A DNA stretch of 64,000 nt. It comes from Martinezella lusitana. GTDB taxonomy: Bacteria > Pseudomonadota > Alphaproteobacteria > Rhizobiales > Rhizobiaceae. Below are positions 44,151 to 53,153 of this stretch, piece after piece (within the stretch, counting starts at the first letter, position 1; each line of letters begins with the position of its first letter). Made by a program: the position numbers and the translations under genes. The stretch is taken from the NCBI RefSeq assembly GCF_900094565.1, contig NZ_FMAF01000022.1, forward strand, positions 1 through 64,000, given 5' to 3'. The notes beneath the pieces were generated by a model, which worked only from the letters and a program-made list of their open reading frames with translations, made no database searches and was not told the DNA's origin.

Positions 44151-46517
44151 ATGAGCCATTCGGTCGAAAACAGGTTTTTCGCGATCGTCTGCGGAGCGCT
44201 GCTGATTTTCGTAGCGCCGCTCTTTATTCTATTTCTTTTCCTGTCGTCAGAGCGCGCCGAAAAGGAAATCAAGGATCATATAACCGTACTGCTCGTTGCC
44301 AATGCCCAGGCCCTGGCCAAACCTCTGTGGGATCTCGACGAAGACAGCGTCACCCAGATCAGTGCGACGACGGTCGCCGAAGGCGCCATCGTCAGGGTCA
44401 ATGTCCGCGACCTCTCTGGCCAGCTCGACGTAACGCAATCGACAATCCCTAAATCCTACAAGGGCAATCTGGAGTCGGTTTCCCGTTCGATCGTCTATAA
44501 CGGCGTCGATGGCGCAAAGAAGCTTGGCACCATCACGGTCTACTATCCCCAGCTTGGGCTCTTCGATGGTTTGAAGAACGAGGAGATCGTCTTCATCTCC
44601 ATCTTCATCTTCGCCGTGCTGACGGTCTTCGGCGCGGCGCTGATCGGCAACCGCATCTTCGTCATCCAGCCATTGATGCGGTTGACGCACGCCGTCGAGG
44701 CGACGCGGCGGCTCGGCTCGCGCCATCATGTCGATTGGCAATCGAATGACGAAATGGGACGGCTCGCCAGCAGTTTCAACGACATGCAGAGCAAGCTTCA
44801 GCGCGAGGAAACCGAGCTGAAGCACGCTCATCGCCGCGCCACCGACACTTATAATCTGACGCCCGCCATGCTCTTCTCCCTCGACAAGGACGATTGCATC
44901 GCCGCCGTCAGCGATTACTGGCTCGCTGCGACAGGCTATAATCGTGCCGAGGTGTTGGGGCGGGAATTCGCCAGTCTGGTACTGCCAGATTCGCGCTCGC
45001 AATATGTCGACCGCAAACGCAGCCATCCCGATAGCGCCGCCCGCCTTGCCGTCACGGTAAAATTCCTTTGCCAGGACGGGCGCAAAATGGACGTCTTGAT
45101 CCTCGAGACGACGGCAGTCCAGGACGGCCTCTCGCTGTCCGTCATGACCGACGTCACCGAACTCAAGCAATCCGAAGACCGGAACTTGCGCCAGGCGATC
45201 ACCGACCATCTGACTGGCCTCTTGAACCGTCAAGGATTCGAGACCGCACTCGACGCCAAGATCAATGAGGCGGACCTGCGCCATCGCGAGCTTGCCTGCC
45301 TCTTCATCGACCTCGACCGGTTCAAGTGGATCAACGACAATATGGGCCATGCCGCCGGCGATGCGGCACTGCGCGAACTCGTATCGCGCCTGCAGGCCCG
45401 ACTGACGCCCGGCGATGTCGCAGCTCGCCTCGGCGGCGACGAATTTGCGATCCTGCTGCTGGCGGAAGATGCGGAAGCAAGAGCCATGGACATGGCCGCT
45501 CGCATCGCCGAAGTCTTCGACGCGCCATTCTGTGGCGACGCCCGCCTCAGCGCCAGCATCGGCATCGCCATCTATCCGCGCCAAGCCGCCAACGCGGCCG
45601 AACTGCTGCTGAAATCCGATATCGCCATGTATGCCAAGAAGCGCGACGGCAAGAACGGCGCGCAGATCTTCGACAACGGCATGCTCGATGACTCCCGCCG
45701 CCGCGCTGAATTGGAGAGCTACATCGAAAGCGGTCTCAGCGAAGACTGGTTCGAAGCCTATCTGCAACCGGTCGTCAATATCGATGATCGCTCCATTGTC
45801 GGCTTCGAGGCGCTGATGCGATTGCATCATCCGCAGAAGGGCATCCTGCCTCCGGGCCGCATCATCGAGGTTGCGGAAGAAACAGGCTCCATCATACGCA
45901 TAGGCAATCGCATCATGGAAAAAGCGATCGCCCATTTCGCACGGCTGTCGCGGCTCGACGGCATGCAGGACAGCTACATCGCGATCAATTTCTCACCCTT
46001 GCAGTTCGAGCCGGATCTGCCCGTGCGCATCGCAGCCTTGCTTTCGCGCTACGATATTTCCCCGCGACGCATCGTCATCGAAATCACAGAGGCCGTGCTC
46101 ATGGACGACAATCCGGAAACACGCATGGTCATCAACGAGATCTGCCACTACGGCTGCCGCATCGCGCTCGACGATTTCGGCACGGGTTATTCCTCGCTGA
46201 GCTATATCAATCGGTTCCCCGTCGACATCATCAAGATCGATCAATCCTTCATCCGCGCCATCAACGATACCGCTTCGGACGTCAGCGCCAGGAGCCGCAT
46301 GCTTGTGGAAAGCATTACGACGCTCTCGCACAAGATGAGCTGCACGGTCATTGCCGAGGGTGTGGAAACCGAAGAGGAATGCGCGACCCTGCGCACCATG
46401 GGCATCGATTATGGGCAAGGCTATCTCTTCCATCGACCGCAACATCCGGACAATCTGATGAAAACGCTGTCCGGCCCGCAATTCGACCAGCTCTCCCCCG
46501 TAGCGCAGGCGTCATAG
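44151..46517 (+). CDS. Membrane GGDEF-EAL (diguanylate cyclase/phosphodiesterase) protein
   Basis: A 788-residue c-di-GMP enzyme. TM1 spans about residues 10-32, a periplasmic sensor about 33-160, TM2 about 161-183, then HAMP (about 185-235), a PAS domain (about 240-345), GGDEF and EAL. The cyclase signature RLGGDEF (GGDEF at 428-432) is intact. The product-inhibition RxxD site is absent (TPGD sits there). EAL is intact (553-555), as is DDFGTGYSSL, so both activities are possible. AT-rich promoter space (43967-44150) precedes it, and a periplasmic binding protein gene follows after two bases. Confidence 0.93.
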   Translation: MSHSVENRFFAIVCGALLIFVAPLFILFLFLSSERAEKEIKDHITVLLVANAQALAKPLWDLDEDSVTQISATTVAEGAIVRVNVRDLSGQLDVTQSTIPKSYKGNLESVSRSIVYNGVDGAKKLGTITVYYPQLGLFDGLKNEEIVFISIFIFAVLTVFGAALIGNRIFVIQPLMRLTHAVEATRRLGSRHHVDWQSNDEMGRLASSFNDMQSKLQREETELKHAHRRATDTYNLTPAMLFSLDKDDCIAAVSDYWLAATGYNRAEVLGREFASLVLPDSRSQYVDRKRSHPDSAARLAVTVKFLCQDGRKMDVLILETTAVQDGLSLSVMTDVTELKQSEDRNLRQAITDHLTGLLNRQGFETALDAKINEADLRHRELACLFIDLDRFKWINDNMGHAAGDAALRELVSRLQARLTPGDVAARLGGDEFAILLLAEDAEARAMDMAARIAEVFDAPFCGDARLSASIGIAIYPRQAANAAELLLKSDIAMYAKKRDGKNGAQIFDNGMLDDSRRRAELESYIESGLSEDWFEAYLQPVVNIDDRSIVGFEALMRLHHPQKGILPPGRIIEVAEETGSIIRIGNRIMEKAIAHFARLSRLDGMQDSYIAINFSPLQFEPDLPVRIAALLSRYDISPRRIVIEITEAVLMDDNPETRMVINEICHYGCRIALDDFGTGYSSLSYINRFPVDIIKIDQSFIRAINDTASDVSARSRMLVESITTLSHKMSCTVIAEGVETEEECATLRTMGIDYGQGYLFHRPQHPDNLMKTLSGPQFDQLSPVAQAS

Positions 46518-46519
46518 CG

Positions 46520-47263
46520 ATGAGGAACCGCATGCGAAAACTGCTGCTAACGGTCGCCATCAGCCTGTCTTCGCTATCCGTCCTTTCTCCTGCTCGTGCT
46601 GAAACCATCCATTTCACGACCGAAGAATATCCGCCCTTCAATTATCGCGACGGCAAGACCCCCATTGGAGCAACCGTCGAACAGGTACAGAAGGTCATGA
46701 CCGACATCGGCGTCGATTACACGATCGATATCATGCCCTGGGCCCGGGCCTACAACCAGGCGCTGACGGAGCCTCTGACCTGCGTATTCGCCACGGCGCA
46801 CAACGACGAGCGCGACAAGCTCTTCAAATGGGTGCAGCCGTTGCTGATCGATCGCAACATCCTGATCAAGCACAGCGGCTCGACGGTTACAGCCGCCACG
46901 ATCGACGAAGCCAAGACGTACCTCGTGGGCACCTGGCGCCAGGACTATACGGAGAGTGTACTGCGCCGGAACAATTTTCCGCGTATCGATGTGGGCAGCG
47001 ACTTCAGGGCGACGCTGAAGAAACTGATGAGCGACCGCGTCGACCTGATGCCGATCTCGGAATTCTATTTCGATAAGCTGAAGAAGGACGGCAATGCCGT
47101 GGAGAAGGTGACGATCCTCTCCCAGCAACCCATGGGTATCGCCTGCCAGAAGGATTTCCCCGACGATCTCCAGAGCAGAATGCAAACCGCGCTCGATGCG
47201 CTGATCGCCGACGGCACGCAGACGCGGATTTTCCTGAAGTACGGCCTGCGCCTCGGCGAGTGA
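46520..47263 (+). CDS. Periplasmic amino-acid-type substrate-binding protein
   Basis: A 247-residue exported protein of the SBP family 3 (PBPb/HisJ-like). The signal peptide (about 27 residues) ends SPARA. The mature start is ETIHFTTEEYPPFNYRDGKT, typical of this fold. Later come YTIDIMPWARAYNQAL and LKKLMSDRVDLMPISEFYFD. No permease or ATPase gene is nearby. ATG 46520 lies two bases after the GGDEF-EAL stop, so the two are translationally coupled. This suggests it delivers a ligand signal to the periplasmic part of the c-di-GMP enzyme rather than feeding a transporter; that is inference. Confidence 0.88.
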   Translation: MRNRMRKLLLTVAISLSSLSVLSPARAETIHFTTEEYPPFNYRDGKTPIGATVEQVQKVMTDIGVDYTIDIMPWARAYNQALTEPLTCVFATAHNDERDKLFKWVQPLLIDRNILIKHSGSTVTAATIDEAKTYLVGTWRQDYTESVLRRNNFPRIDVGSDFRATLKKLMSDRVDLMPISEFYFDKLKKDGNAVEKVTILSQQPMGIACQKDFPDDLQSRMQTALDALIADGTQTRIFLKYGLRLGE

Positions 47264-47336
47264 CCGCATCCCGCCTTGACTTTGCCGTCAATTCCCTGTC
47301 GTGAAGGGCATCTGCATTTTCCAAGGGGTGAAGCGC

Positions 47337-48053
47337 ATGCTTCTCATCGCGGGCCTCGGCAATCCCGGCGCCAAATATCAGGGCAACCGCCACAACATCG
47401 GCTTCATGGCCGTGGACGCGATCCATCGCCGCCACAGCTTTTCGCCGTGGTCGAAGAAATTCAAGGCGGAGATTGCCGAAGGCGAGCTCGGCGGCCAGAA
47501 AGTGCTGCTCATCAAGCCGCAGACCTTCATGAACCTGTCAGGCGAATCCGTCGGCGAGGCCATGCGCTTTTATAAGCTCGAGCCGTCCGACCTGGTGGTG
47601 ATCTACGATGAACTCGACCTGCCGGCCGGCAAGGCACGCCTGAAGACCGGCGGCGGCCATGGCGGCCACAACGGCATCAAGTCGATCGATGCCCATTCCG
47701 GCCGCGAATATCGGCGCCTCCGTCTCGGCATTGGTCATCCCGGCGCAAAGGAACTCGTGCACAATCACGTTCTCGGCGATTTCGCCAAGGTGGACCGGGA
47801 CTGGCTGGAACCTTTGTTCGATACGCTTGCCGACAATGCCGACATGCTGGTGCGCGGCGAGGATTCGCAGCTGATGAACAAGATCGCGCTCGCCCTGGGC
47901 GGCAAGGCCGAGGAAGAGGCGCCAAAGCCGGAAAAGAAAGTCACGGCCAAATCGCATATCCATCAAGCACGCAACCACAACCAGCCGAGGATACCGGAAA
48001 CCGGCCCGATGGCGGAGATGCTGAAAAGGATGTTCGGCAAGAAGGGCGATTGA
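47337..48053 (+). CDS. pth: Peptidyl-tRNA hydrolase
   Basis: Pth recycles tRNA by cleaving peptidyl-tRNA released from stalled ribosomes. The 238-residue protein has LLIAGLGNPGAKYQGNRHNI with the catalytic His, LIKPQTFMNLSGESVGEAM, VVIYDELDLPAGKARLK and GGGHGGHNGIKSI. It carries a C-terminal basic extension (about 190-238) that is common in rhizobia. AAGGGG precedes ATG 47337; the frame's earlier start (47301) lacks homology. A GNAT gene begins one base after the stop. Confidence 0.96.
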   Translation: MLLIAGLGNPGAKYQGNRHNIGFMAVDAIHRRHSFSPWSKKFKAEIAEGELGGQKVLLIKPQTFMNLSGESVGEAMRFYKLEPSDLVVIYDELDLPAGKARLKTGGGHGGHNGIKSIDAHSGREYRRLRLGIGHPGAKELVHNHVLGDFAKVDRDWLEPLFDTLADNADMLVRGEDSQLMNKIALALGGKAEEEAPKPEKKVTAKSHIHQARNHNQPRIPETGPMAEMLKRMFGKKGD

Positions 48054-48054
48054 A

Positions 48055-48531
48055 ATGCCGGAAGCAGCAGCCGAAAACGCCGACAATATCGTCATCCGGC
48101 CGGCAGCAGCCAGGGATCTCAGAACCCTGCTGGCACTCTATCGGCACCTCAACTCCGATCCGGAGCTGGAACTTCATCTGGTGGAGAGCCGCTTCGCCGA
48201 AATCCTGACCCATCCCGGCATGACGATCTTCGCGGCCTTCGCCGGCGACGAAGCAATTTCCTCAGTGACACTGGTGATAATTCCAAACCTGACACGCGGC
48301 GCCTCCTCCTATGCCTTGATCGAGAATGTCGTAACCCATGCCGATTATCGCCAACACGGCCTTGCCGGAGCGCTCATTGAAAGGGCCATAGGGGCAGCCT
48401 GGGAAAAGAACTGCTACAAGATCATGCTGCTGACCGGCTCAAAAGACCCGGCGACACTGCGTTTCTACGCCAATTGTGGTTTCGCGCAGGACAAGACCGG
48501 CTTCCAGATCCGCCGCCCCGTTGCAGTCTGA
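48055..48531 (+). CDS. GNAT-family N-acetyltransferase
   Basis: A 158-residue acetyltransferase-fold protein: IVIRPAAARDLRTLLALYRH at the start, ALIENVVTHADYRQHGLAGA (acetyl-CoA binding loop region, here RQHGLA), and KIMLLTGSKDPATLRFYANC before the C-terminal GF. The substrate is unknown. It is coupled to pth by a one-base gap. Confidence 0.88.
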   Translation: MPEAAAENADNIVIRPAAARDLRTLLALYRHLNSDPELELHLVESRFAEILTHPGMTIFAAFAGDEAISSVTLVIIPNLTRGASSYALIENVVTHADYRQHGLAGALIERAIGAAWEKNCYKIMLLTGSKDPATLRFYANCGFAQDKTGFQIRRPVAV

Positions 48532-48546
48532 CGCTCCGAGGGAGCC

Positions 48547-48858
48547 TTATTCTTCCGGCTCGGTGGTGAACATCAGCGGGAAATCGGCACTTTTTGCCAG
48601 ATCGATCGCCTCCTGGGCTTTCGTCTCGGCGATATCCCGCGCGCAAACCATCACCACGCAGCTGCCGAGCTTATGCGCCGTCATCATGACGCGATAGCCG
48701 GCCTCCTCGCTCATGCGGAAGACGGCCTTCAGCACCATGATGACGAACTCGCGCGGCGTGTAGTCGTCATTGACGAGAATGATCTTGTAAAGCTTCGGCC
48801 TCTCGACCTTCAGCTTGGTTTTGGTCTTTGGTTTAAGGACAACATCATTGTCACTCAT
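48547..48858 (-). CDS. clpS: ATP-dependent Clp protease adaptor ClpS (ClpS2-like)
   Basis: ClpS delivers N-degron substrates to ClpAP. The 103-residue protein has YKIILVNDDYTPREFVIMVL (substrate pocket NDDYT), MTAHKLGSCVVMVCARDIAE with the usual His, and PLMFTTEPEE at the C terminus. The short N-terminal extension with KPKTKTKLKVERPKL matches the second ClpS of Rhizobiaceae rather than ClpS1. The open frame extends far upstream; ATG 48858 (MSDNDVV) is preferred, with ATG 48864 as the alternative. No clpA is adjacent. Confidence 0.92.
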   Translation of the reverse strand: MSDNDVVLKPKTKTKLKVERPKLYKIILVNDDYTPREFVIMVLKAVFRMSEEAGYRVMMTAHKLGSCVVMVCARDIAETKAQEAIDLAKSADFPLMFTTEPEE

Positions 48859-49093
48859 CGGCATCACCGTTGACGACAGAGAAAAAGGCTTTGAGCTAAT
48901 AGCGCCATTATAGTGCAGCGCACCACGCCATTCAAGGCGGACGGTGTCTCGGAGACAATGTGGCGCCGCAGCTTTTGAAGGCTTCAACCCGTCTTGCGGC
49001 AGAAAATCGGCTCGCTTTCCCCACAAGACTTGACCCGCAACGGCCCTTCCCCCATACGCACTGCAAAGATTTTCTAGATATGGACAAGGTGCC

Positions 49094-50197
49094 ATGGGTT
49101 TCAAATGCGGTATCGTCGGGCTGCCGAATGTCGGCAAGTCCACTCTGTTCAACGCGCTGACCAAGACGGCGGCGGCGCAGGCGGCGAATTATCCCTTCTG
49201 CACGATCGAGCCGAACACCGGTGAAGTCGCGGTTCCCGATCCGCGCATGCGCAAGCTTGCCGACATCGCCAAGTCGAAGGAGCTGATCCCGACGCGCATC
49301 TCCTTCGTCGATATCGCCGGTCTCGTGCGCGGCGCCTCGAAGGGCGAAGGCCTCGGCAACCAGTTCCTCGCCAACATCCGCGAAGTCGATGCCATCGTGC
49401 ATGTGTTGCGCTGCTTCGAGGATAGCGACATCACCCATGTCGAAGGCCGCATCAATCCGGTCGCCGACGCCGAGACGATCGAGACCGAGCTGATGCTCTC
49501 CGATCTCGAGAGCCTGGAGCGCCGCACAGAACAGATGCGAAAGCGCGCCACCAGCAAGGACAAGGATTCCATGGCGATGCTGCCGATCATGGAAGCCTCG
49601 CTCAGCCTGCTGAACGAAGGCAAGCCGGTCCGCACGCTGCTATCGAAGCTCGACGCGGAGGAGCTCCGCATCCTCAAGAGCCTGAACCTTCTGACCTCGC
49701 ATCCGGTGCTCTATGTTTGCAACGTCGCCGAGGCGGATGCCGTGACCGGCAACGAGCACACCGCTGCAGTCGAAGCCATGGCGAAGGAACAGAATTCCGA
49801 GGTGGTGATCATCTCCGCCGCTATCGAAGCGGAAGTAGCCCAGCTGCCTGAAGAGGAAGCGACGGAATTCCTCTCCGCTCTCGGCCTCGATGAAGCCGGC
49901 CTCGACCGGCTGATCCGCGCCGGCTACAAGCTGTTGCACCTCATTACCTATTTCACAGTCGGCCCGAAGGAAACGCGCGCCTGGACGATCGAGCGCGGCA
50001 CAAAGGCCCCGCAGGCCGCCGGCGTCATCCATTCGGACTTCGAACGCGGCTTCATCCGCGCCAGCACCATCGCCTATGACGACTACGTCGCCTACAACGG
50101 CGAAGTCGGCGCCAAGGAAGCAGGCAAGATGCGCTCCGAAGGCAAGGAATATGTCGTCCAGGACGGCGATGTCCTCAACTTCCTCTTTAACGCCTAA
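49094..50197 (+). CDS. ychF: Ribosome-binding ATPase YchF
   Basis: A 367-residue Obg-like ATPase: the P-loop is GLPNVGKSTLFNAL near the N terminus, SFVDIAGLVRGASKGEGLGN is switch II, VLYVCNVAE holds the changed specificity motif, and the C-terminal TGS domain ends EGKEYVVQDGDVLNFLF. It associates with ribosomes and affects stress responses and translation. ATG 49094 starts the family sequence MGFKCGIVG. A hairpin terminator follows nine bases after the stop. Confidence 0.97.
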   Translation: MGFKCGIVGLPNVGKSTLFNALTKTAAAQAANYPFCTIEPNTGEVAVPDPRMRKLADIAKSKELIPTRISFVDIAGLVRGASKGEGLGNQFLANIREVDAIVHVLRCFEDSDITHVEGRINPVADAETIETELMLSDLESLERRTEQMRKRATSKDKDSMAMLPIMEASLSLLNEGKPVRTLLSKLDAEELRILKSLNLLTSHPVLYVCNVAEADAVTGNEHTAAVEAMAKEQNSEVVIISAAIEAEVAQLPEEEATEFLSALGLDEAGLDRLIRAGYKLLHLITYFTVGPKETRAWTIERGTKAPQAAGVIHSDFERGFIRASTIAYDDYVAYNGEVGAKEAGKMRSEGKEYVVQDGDVLNFLFNA

Positions 50198-50206
50198 AGA
50201 ATGAAG

Positions 50207-50243
50207 GATTGCCGGCGCTTACCTGAGCGCCGGCAATCTTTCT
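50207..50243. terminator. Hairpin terminating ychF, overlapping the convergent gene's end
   Basis: GATTGCCGGCGC (50207-50218) pairs perfectly with GCGCCGGCAATC (50227-50238), followed by TTTCTT. The right arm lies inside the last codons of the convergent membrane-protein gene that ends at 50219. Confidence 0.85.
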
Positions 50244-51331
50244 TGTATAGATGCCGGCAGCAGCCGGACCGTGGCGCGGCGCAGATGCGGCCAGCCGACG
50301 CCGATCACCAGTACGATGAGCCCGACGATCATCAGCACGATGAAGCTCACCTTGTCGAGCCCGGCATTGTTCTGCCGCAAAATAGTGCCGATCGCCACGC
50401 CGAGCGAAAGCAAACCAGCTGTGACGAAAGCACGCCTGTCGATGATCAGGCCGATCAGCATCATGATCGCCACGATGACGACGATGGTCGCCGCCTGCGC
50501 GTAACCACCAGTGTCAATGTTGGTGAAAATGTCGCCGTCCTTGCCGAACTCAAGCATGAATGCCAGCAGGTTCGCCGTGTACAGCAACGCAGGCGCGGTC
50601 GCGAGATGCAGCCAGAAGGCAACGTCAGAGCGGCGTGTTACGCGCTGGGGATCGCGGAGATCGAAATACATCGCAACCGCGAATGTCCCGAGTGCCGCCG
50701 CAAACATGATGCAAATCGACAGCAGCGGGTAGGCAAGCACCACGTTCGGCGCGCCCGTCACCAGCCCCATGATGTAGAAGACTGCCGCCAGCAACAGCGC
50801 AAACAGCGAAAAGAGCAGCATTGCCAGCGACAACGGCACGCGGTAGCGCCAATAAAACAAGGCAAAGAGCGGCGGCAATGGAAGCGTCATCACCATCCAG
50901 TCCACCATGATAGATCGGCCATCGTCGGCCGGACCGAGATAGACCACCGAGACGGTGATTATCCATTGCGCCAGCGCGATGGTCAGCGCAACTGCCGGAA
51001 GCGCCAGCCGCTGGCGGCGCACCAGGATTTCGGCAAGGATGATAATCGCCGGCAGCGGCCCGAGGAAGCTCGTAAGCCCCCATAGCCCGGCAAGCAGCAC
51101 GATGATGCCGATGGTAATCAGGACATCATGAAAGCCTCGAATGAAGCGCGGCGCTTCACTGTCCTCCAGCGGGTTCATCAGATCATTGTCGCGCGGCTGC
51201 GAAAGACCGTTCCGAACGGTGGGGGCGCCGATATTGCGCTCGGCCAGATAGGGCAAAAGCCGCATGGCTTGGTCCGGGGAAATTATCCCCTCGCCGGCGG
51301 CGCCTTCCAGCGCGGTCTTGAGATCGCTCAT
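50219..51331 (-). CDS. Polytopic membrane protein of unknown function
   Basis: A 370-residue protein with a soluble N-terminal part (about 1-65, including a short helix GAAGEGIISPDQAMRLLPYL) and then about nine to ten hydrophobic segments. The arrangement recalls DUF2157-like proteins, but I am not sure of the family. The segment FAVAMYFDLRDPQRVTRRSD forms a charged loop in the middle. It has no clear partner gene and its C-terminal codons form one arm of the ychF terminator hairpin. Confidence 0.75.
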   Translation of the reverse strand: MSDLKTALEGAAGEGIISPDQAMRLLPYLAERNIGAPTVRNGLSQPRDNDLMNPLEDSEAPRFIRGFHDVLITIGIIVLLAGLWGLTSFLGPLPAIIILAEILVRRQRLALPAVALTIALAQWIITVSVVYLGPADDGRSIMVDWMVMTLPLPPLFALFYWRYRVPLSLAMLLFSLFALLLAAVFYIMGLVTGAPNVVLAYPLLSICIMFAAALGTFAVAMYFDLRDPQRVTRRSDVAFWLHLATAPALLYTANLLAFMLEFGKDGDIFTNIDTGGYAQAATIVVIVAIMMLIGLIIDRRAFVTAGLLSLGVAIGTILRQNNAGLDKVSFIVLMIVGLIVLVIGVGWPHLRRATVRLLPASIQERLPALR

Positions 51332-51515
51332 GTCTGTCCTTACTGCGTGACGATGTTATGCAGCCTCATCACATCGCCGGCACACAATCAAGGGCTGCGG
51401 GGCACCGGCATGCGTTCACAGCACTCTGTTATCCGCTGCTATTACGAAAATACTTGCGCGCTTCCTGCCCGGCATGCGATTGCGCACGGACGGAATGAGG
51501 AGGCTCGTGACGAAT

Positions 51516-51980
51516 ATGGCGAAACTGGCATATGAGGATTTTCAGCCGGGGCAGGAATTTCCGCTCGGCCCAAAACATGTGACGGCGGTGGAAATTATCG
51601 AATTCGCCAGGGAATTCGACCCGCAACCGATGCACCTGGATGAGGAAGCGGGCCGCACCAGCATCCTTGGCGGCCTTGCAGCCTCAGGCTGGCATACCGC
51701 GGCGATGTTCATGCGCATGATGTGCGACTCCTATCTTCTCGAAGCCGATGCGCAAGGTGCCCCGGGCATCGACTTCATGGATTGGAAGAAGCCGGTTCTG
51801 GCTGATGATACCCTGTCCGGCCGGTCCATCGTGCTGGAAGCACGTCCCATGCGCTCGCGCCCCGGCATCGGCATCGTCAAATTCCGCCACGAGGTCGAGA
51901 ACCAGCGCCGCGAGCTCGTCTGCCTCGGCGAAAACTCGACGATGATCCGTATGCGCGCAGGCGCGGAGGTGTCGGCATGA
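51516..51980 (+). CDS. MaoC-like hotdog-fold dehydratase, first of pair
   Basis: A 154-residue MaoC-type single-hotdog protein (R-specific enoyl-CoA hydratase-like): MAKLAYEDFQPGQEFPLGPK at the start, EIIEFAREFDPQPMHLDEEA carrying the Asp and His typical of the hydratase motif, then LGGLAASGWHTAAMFM. ATG 51516 is used; GTG 51507 sits three bases after AGGAGG and is the alternative. It overlaps the next gene by four bases (ATGA), so the two probably form a heteromer or act in sequence. Confidence 0.88.
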   Translation: MAKLAYEDFQPGQEFPLGPKHVTAVEIIEFAREFDPQPMHLDEEAGRTSILGGLAASGWHTAAMFMRMMCDSYLLEADAQGAPGIDFMDWKKPVLADDTLSGRSIVLEARPMRSRPGIGIVKFRHEVENQRRELVCLGENSTMIRMRAGAEVSA

Positions 51981-52444
51981 AGATGAGCGAGCTCTATACC
52001 ATCGGTGAACGGGTCGAGATCGGCACCCATACCTTCACGCCCGAAAGCATTGTCCGCTTCGCATCGCGCTTCGATCCGCAGATCTTCCACATGGATGCCG
52101 AAGCGGCCAAAGGGACGCTGTTCGGCGGCCTTTGCGCCTCCGGCTGGCACAGTTGCTCGATGTGGATGCGCACCTTCGTCGATTTCTGGAAGGGCGAGAC
52201 CATCAGGCTGATTGCGGAGGGGAACACTCCCCCCAAACTCGGGCCCTCGCCCGGCTTCAAGACGCTGCAATGGCTGCGCCCGGTCTTTGCCGGCGACACC
52301 ATCACCTATGGCGTCACCCTGCTCGCCAGCCGCCCTTTGGCCTCGCGCCCCGGCTGGACGCTCTACACACTCGCCTGTGACGGCTCGAACCAGCATGGCA
52401 TGCCGGCCTTGCGCTTCGAAAGCACCGTGCTGGCATTTGAATAG
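51977..52444 (+). CDS. MaoC-like hotdog-fold dehydratase, second of pair
   Basis: A 155-residue paralog of the preceding protein. The motif TPESIVRFASRFDPQIFHMD keeps the Asp and His, followed by LFGGLCASGWHSCSMWMRTF. The start ATG overlaps the previous stop (ATGA). Such pairs in rhizobia act on unidentified acyl-CoA substrates. No terminator is clear, and the convergent apt gene ends 50 bases away. Confidence 0.88.
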   Translation: MKMSELYTIGERVEIGTHTFTPESIVRFASRFDPQIFHMDAEAAKGTLFGGLCASGWHSCSMWMRTFVDFWKGETIRLIAEGNTPPKLGPSPGFKTLQWLRPVFAGDTITYGVTLLASRPLASRPGWTLYTLACDGSNQHGMPALRFESTVLAFE

Positions 52445-52494
52445 GAATAGCGGGGCTGCCGGCAATTCTGCCCGGCGGGCCCAACAAGCCCGGC

Positions 52495-53037
52495 TCAGTG
52501 ACCGGCGAATTCCACCAGCGTATGAACGGGCACATCAAGCGCTTCGAGCTTCTTGCGGCCGCCGAGATCCGGCAGGTCGATGACGAAGCAGGCAGCGACG
52601 ACTTCGGCGCCGATCTGGCGCAGCAACTGCGTGGCGCCGACAGCCGTGCCGCCGGTCGCGATCAGGTCGTCGACAAGGATCACTCTCTCGCCGGGATTGA
52701 CGGCGTCCCGGTGCATCTCCATCTCGTCGACGCCATATTCCAGGCTGTAGGCGATGCGGACGATATCGTGCGGCAGCTTGCCCTTCTTGCGGATCGGCAC
52801 GAAGCCGGCCGACAACTGATGCGCTACCGCTCCCCCAAGGATAAAGCCGCGCGCTTCCATTCCAGCGATCTTGTCGATCTTCGTGCCGGCATAGGGCTGC
52901 ACGAGCGCATCGACCGCGCGGCGAAACGCCTTGGCATCGCCGAGCATCGTCGTGATGTCGCGAAAGATGATGCCGGGCTTGGGATAATCCGGAATGGAGC
53001 GGATGCTGGCAGCAAGCTCCGAAGCGATAGTGTTCAT
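52495..53037 (-). CDS. apt: Adenine phosphoribosyltransferase
   Basis: Apt salvages adenine to AMP using PRPP. The 180-residue protein has IPDYPKPGIIFRDITTMLGD near the N terminus, MEARGFILGGAVAHQL, and the PRPP-binding loop VILVDDLIATGGTAVGATQL. ATG 53037 fits the family; the frame extends 13 codons further. It lies downstream of petABC on the same strand but is separated from it by a terminator. Confidence 0.96.
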   Translation of the reverse strand: MNTIASELAASIRSIPDYPKPGIIFRDITTMLGDAKAFRRAVDALVQPYAGTKIDKIAGMEARGFILGGAVAHQLSAGFVPIRKKGKLPHDIVRIAYSLEYGVDEMEMHRDAVNPGERVILVDDLIATGGTAVGATQLLRQIGAEVVAACFVIDLPDLGGRKKLEALDVPVHTLVEFAGH

Positions 53038-53104
53038 GAAATATGTACTCTCAGGCTGTGATAGGGCCGGCCGCACCCTAGCAATACCCAGGCGTTATAC
53101 CAAT

Positions 53105-53132
53105 AAAAAAGGCGGCCCGGACAGGCCGCCTT
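53105..53132 (-). terminator. Terminator of the petABC operon
   Basis: Stem GGCGGC (53111-53116) with GCCGCC (53125-53130), extended by AA/TT, and six A at 53105-53110 giving a T tract on the minus strand. It lies between petC and apt. Confidence 0.9.
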
Positions 53133-53153
53133 TTCGTTGATTCACCGCAATAC

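Noticed and set aside
44247..45935. Minus-strand open frame of 562 codons opposite the GGDEF-EAL gene
   Set aside because: Overlaps an unmistakable gene and has no recognisable motif.
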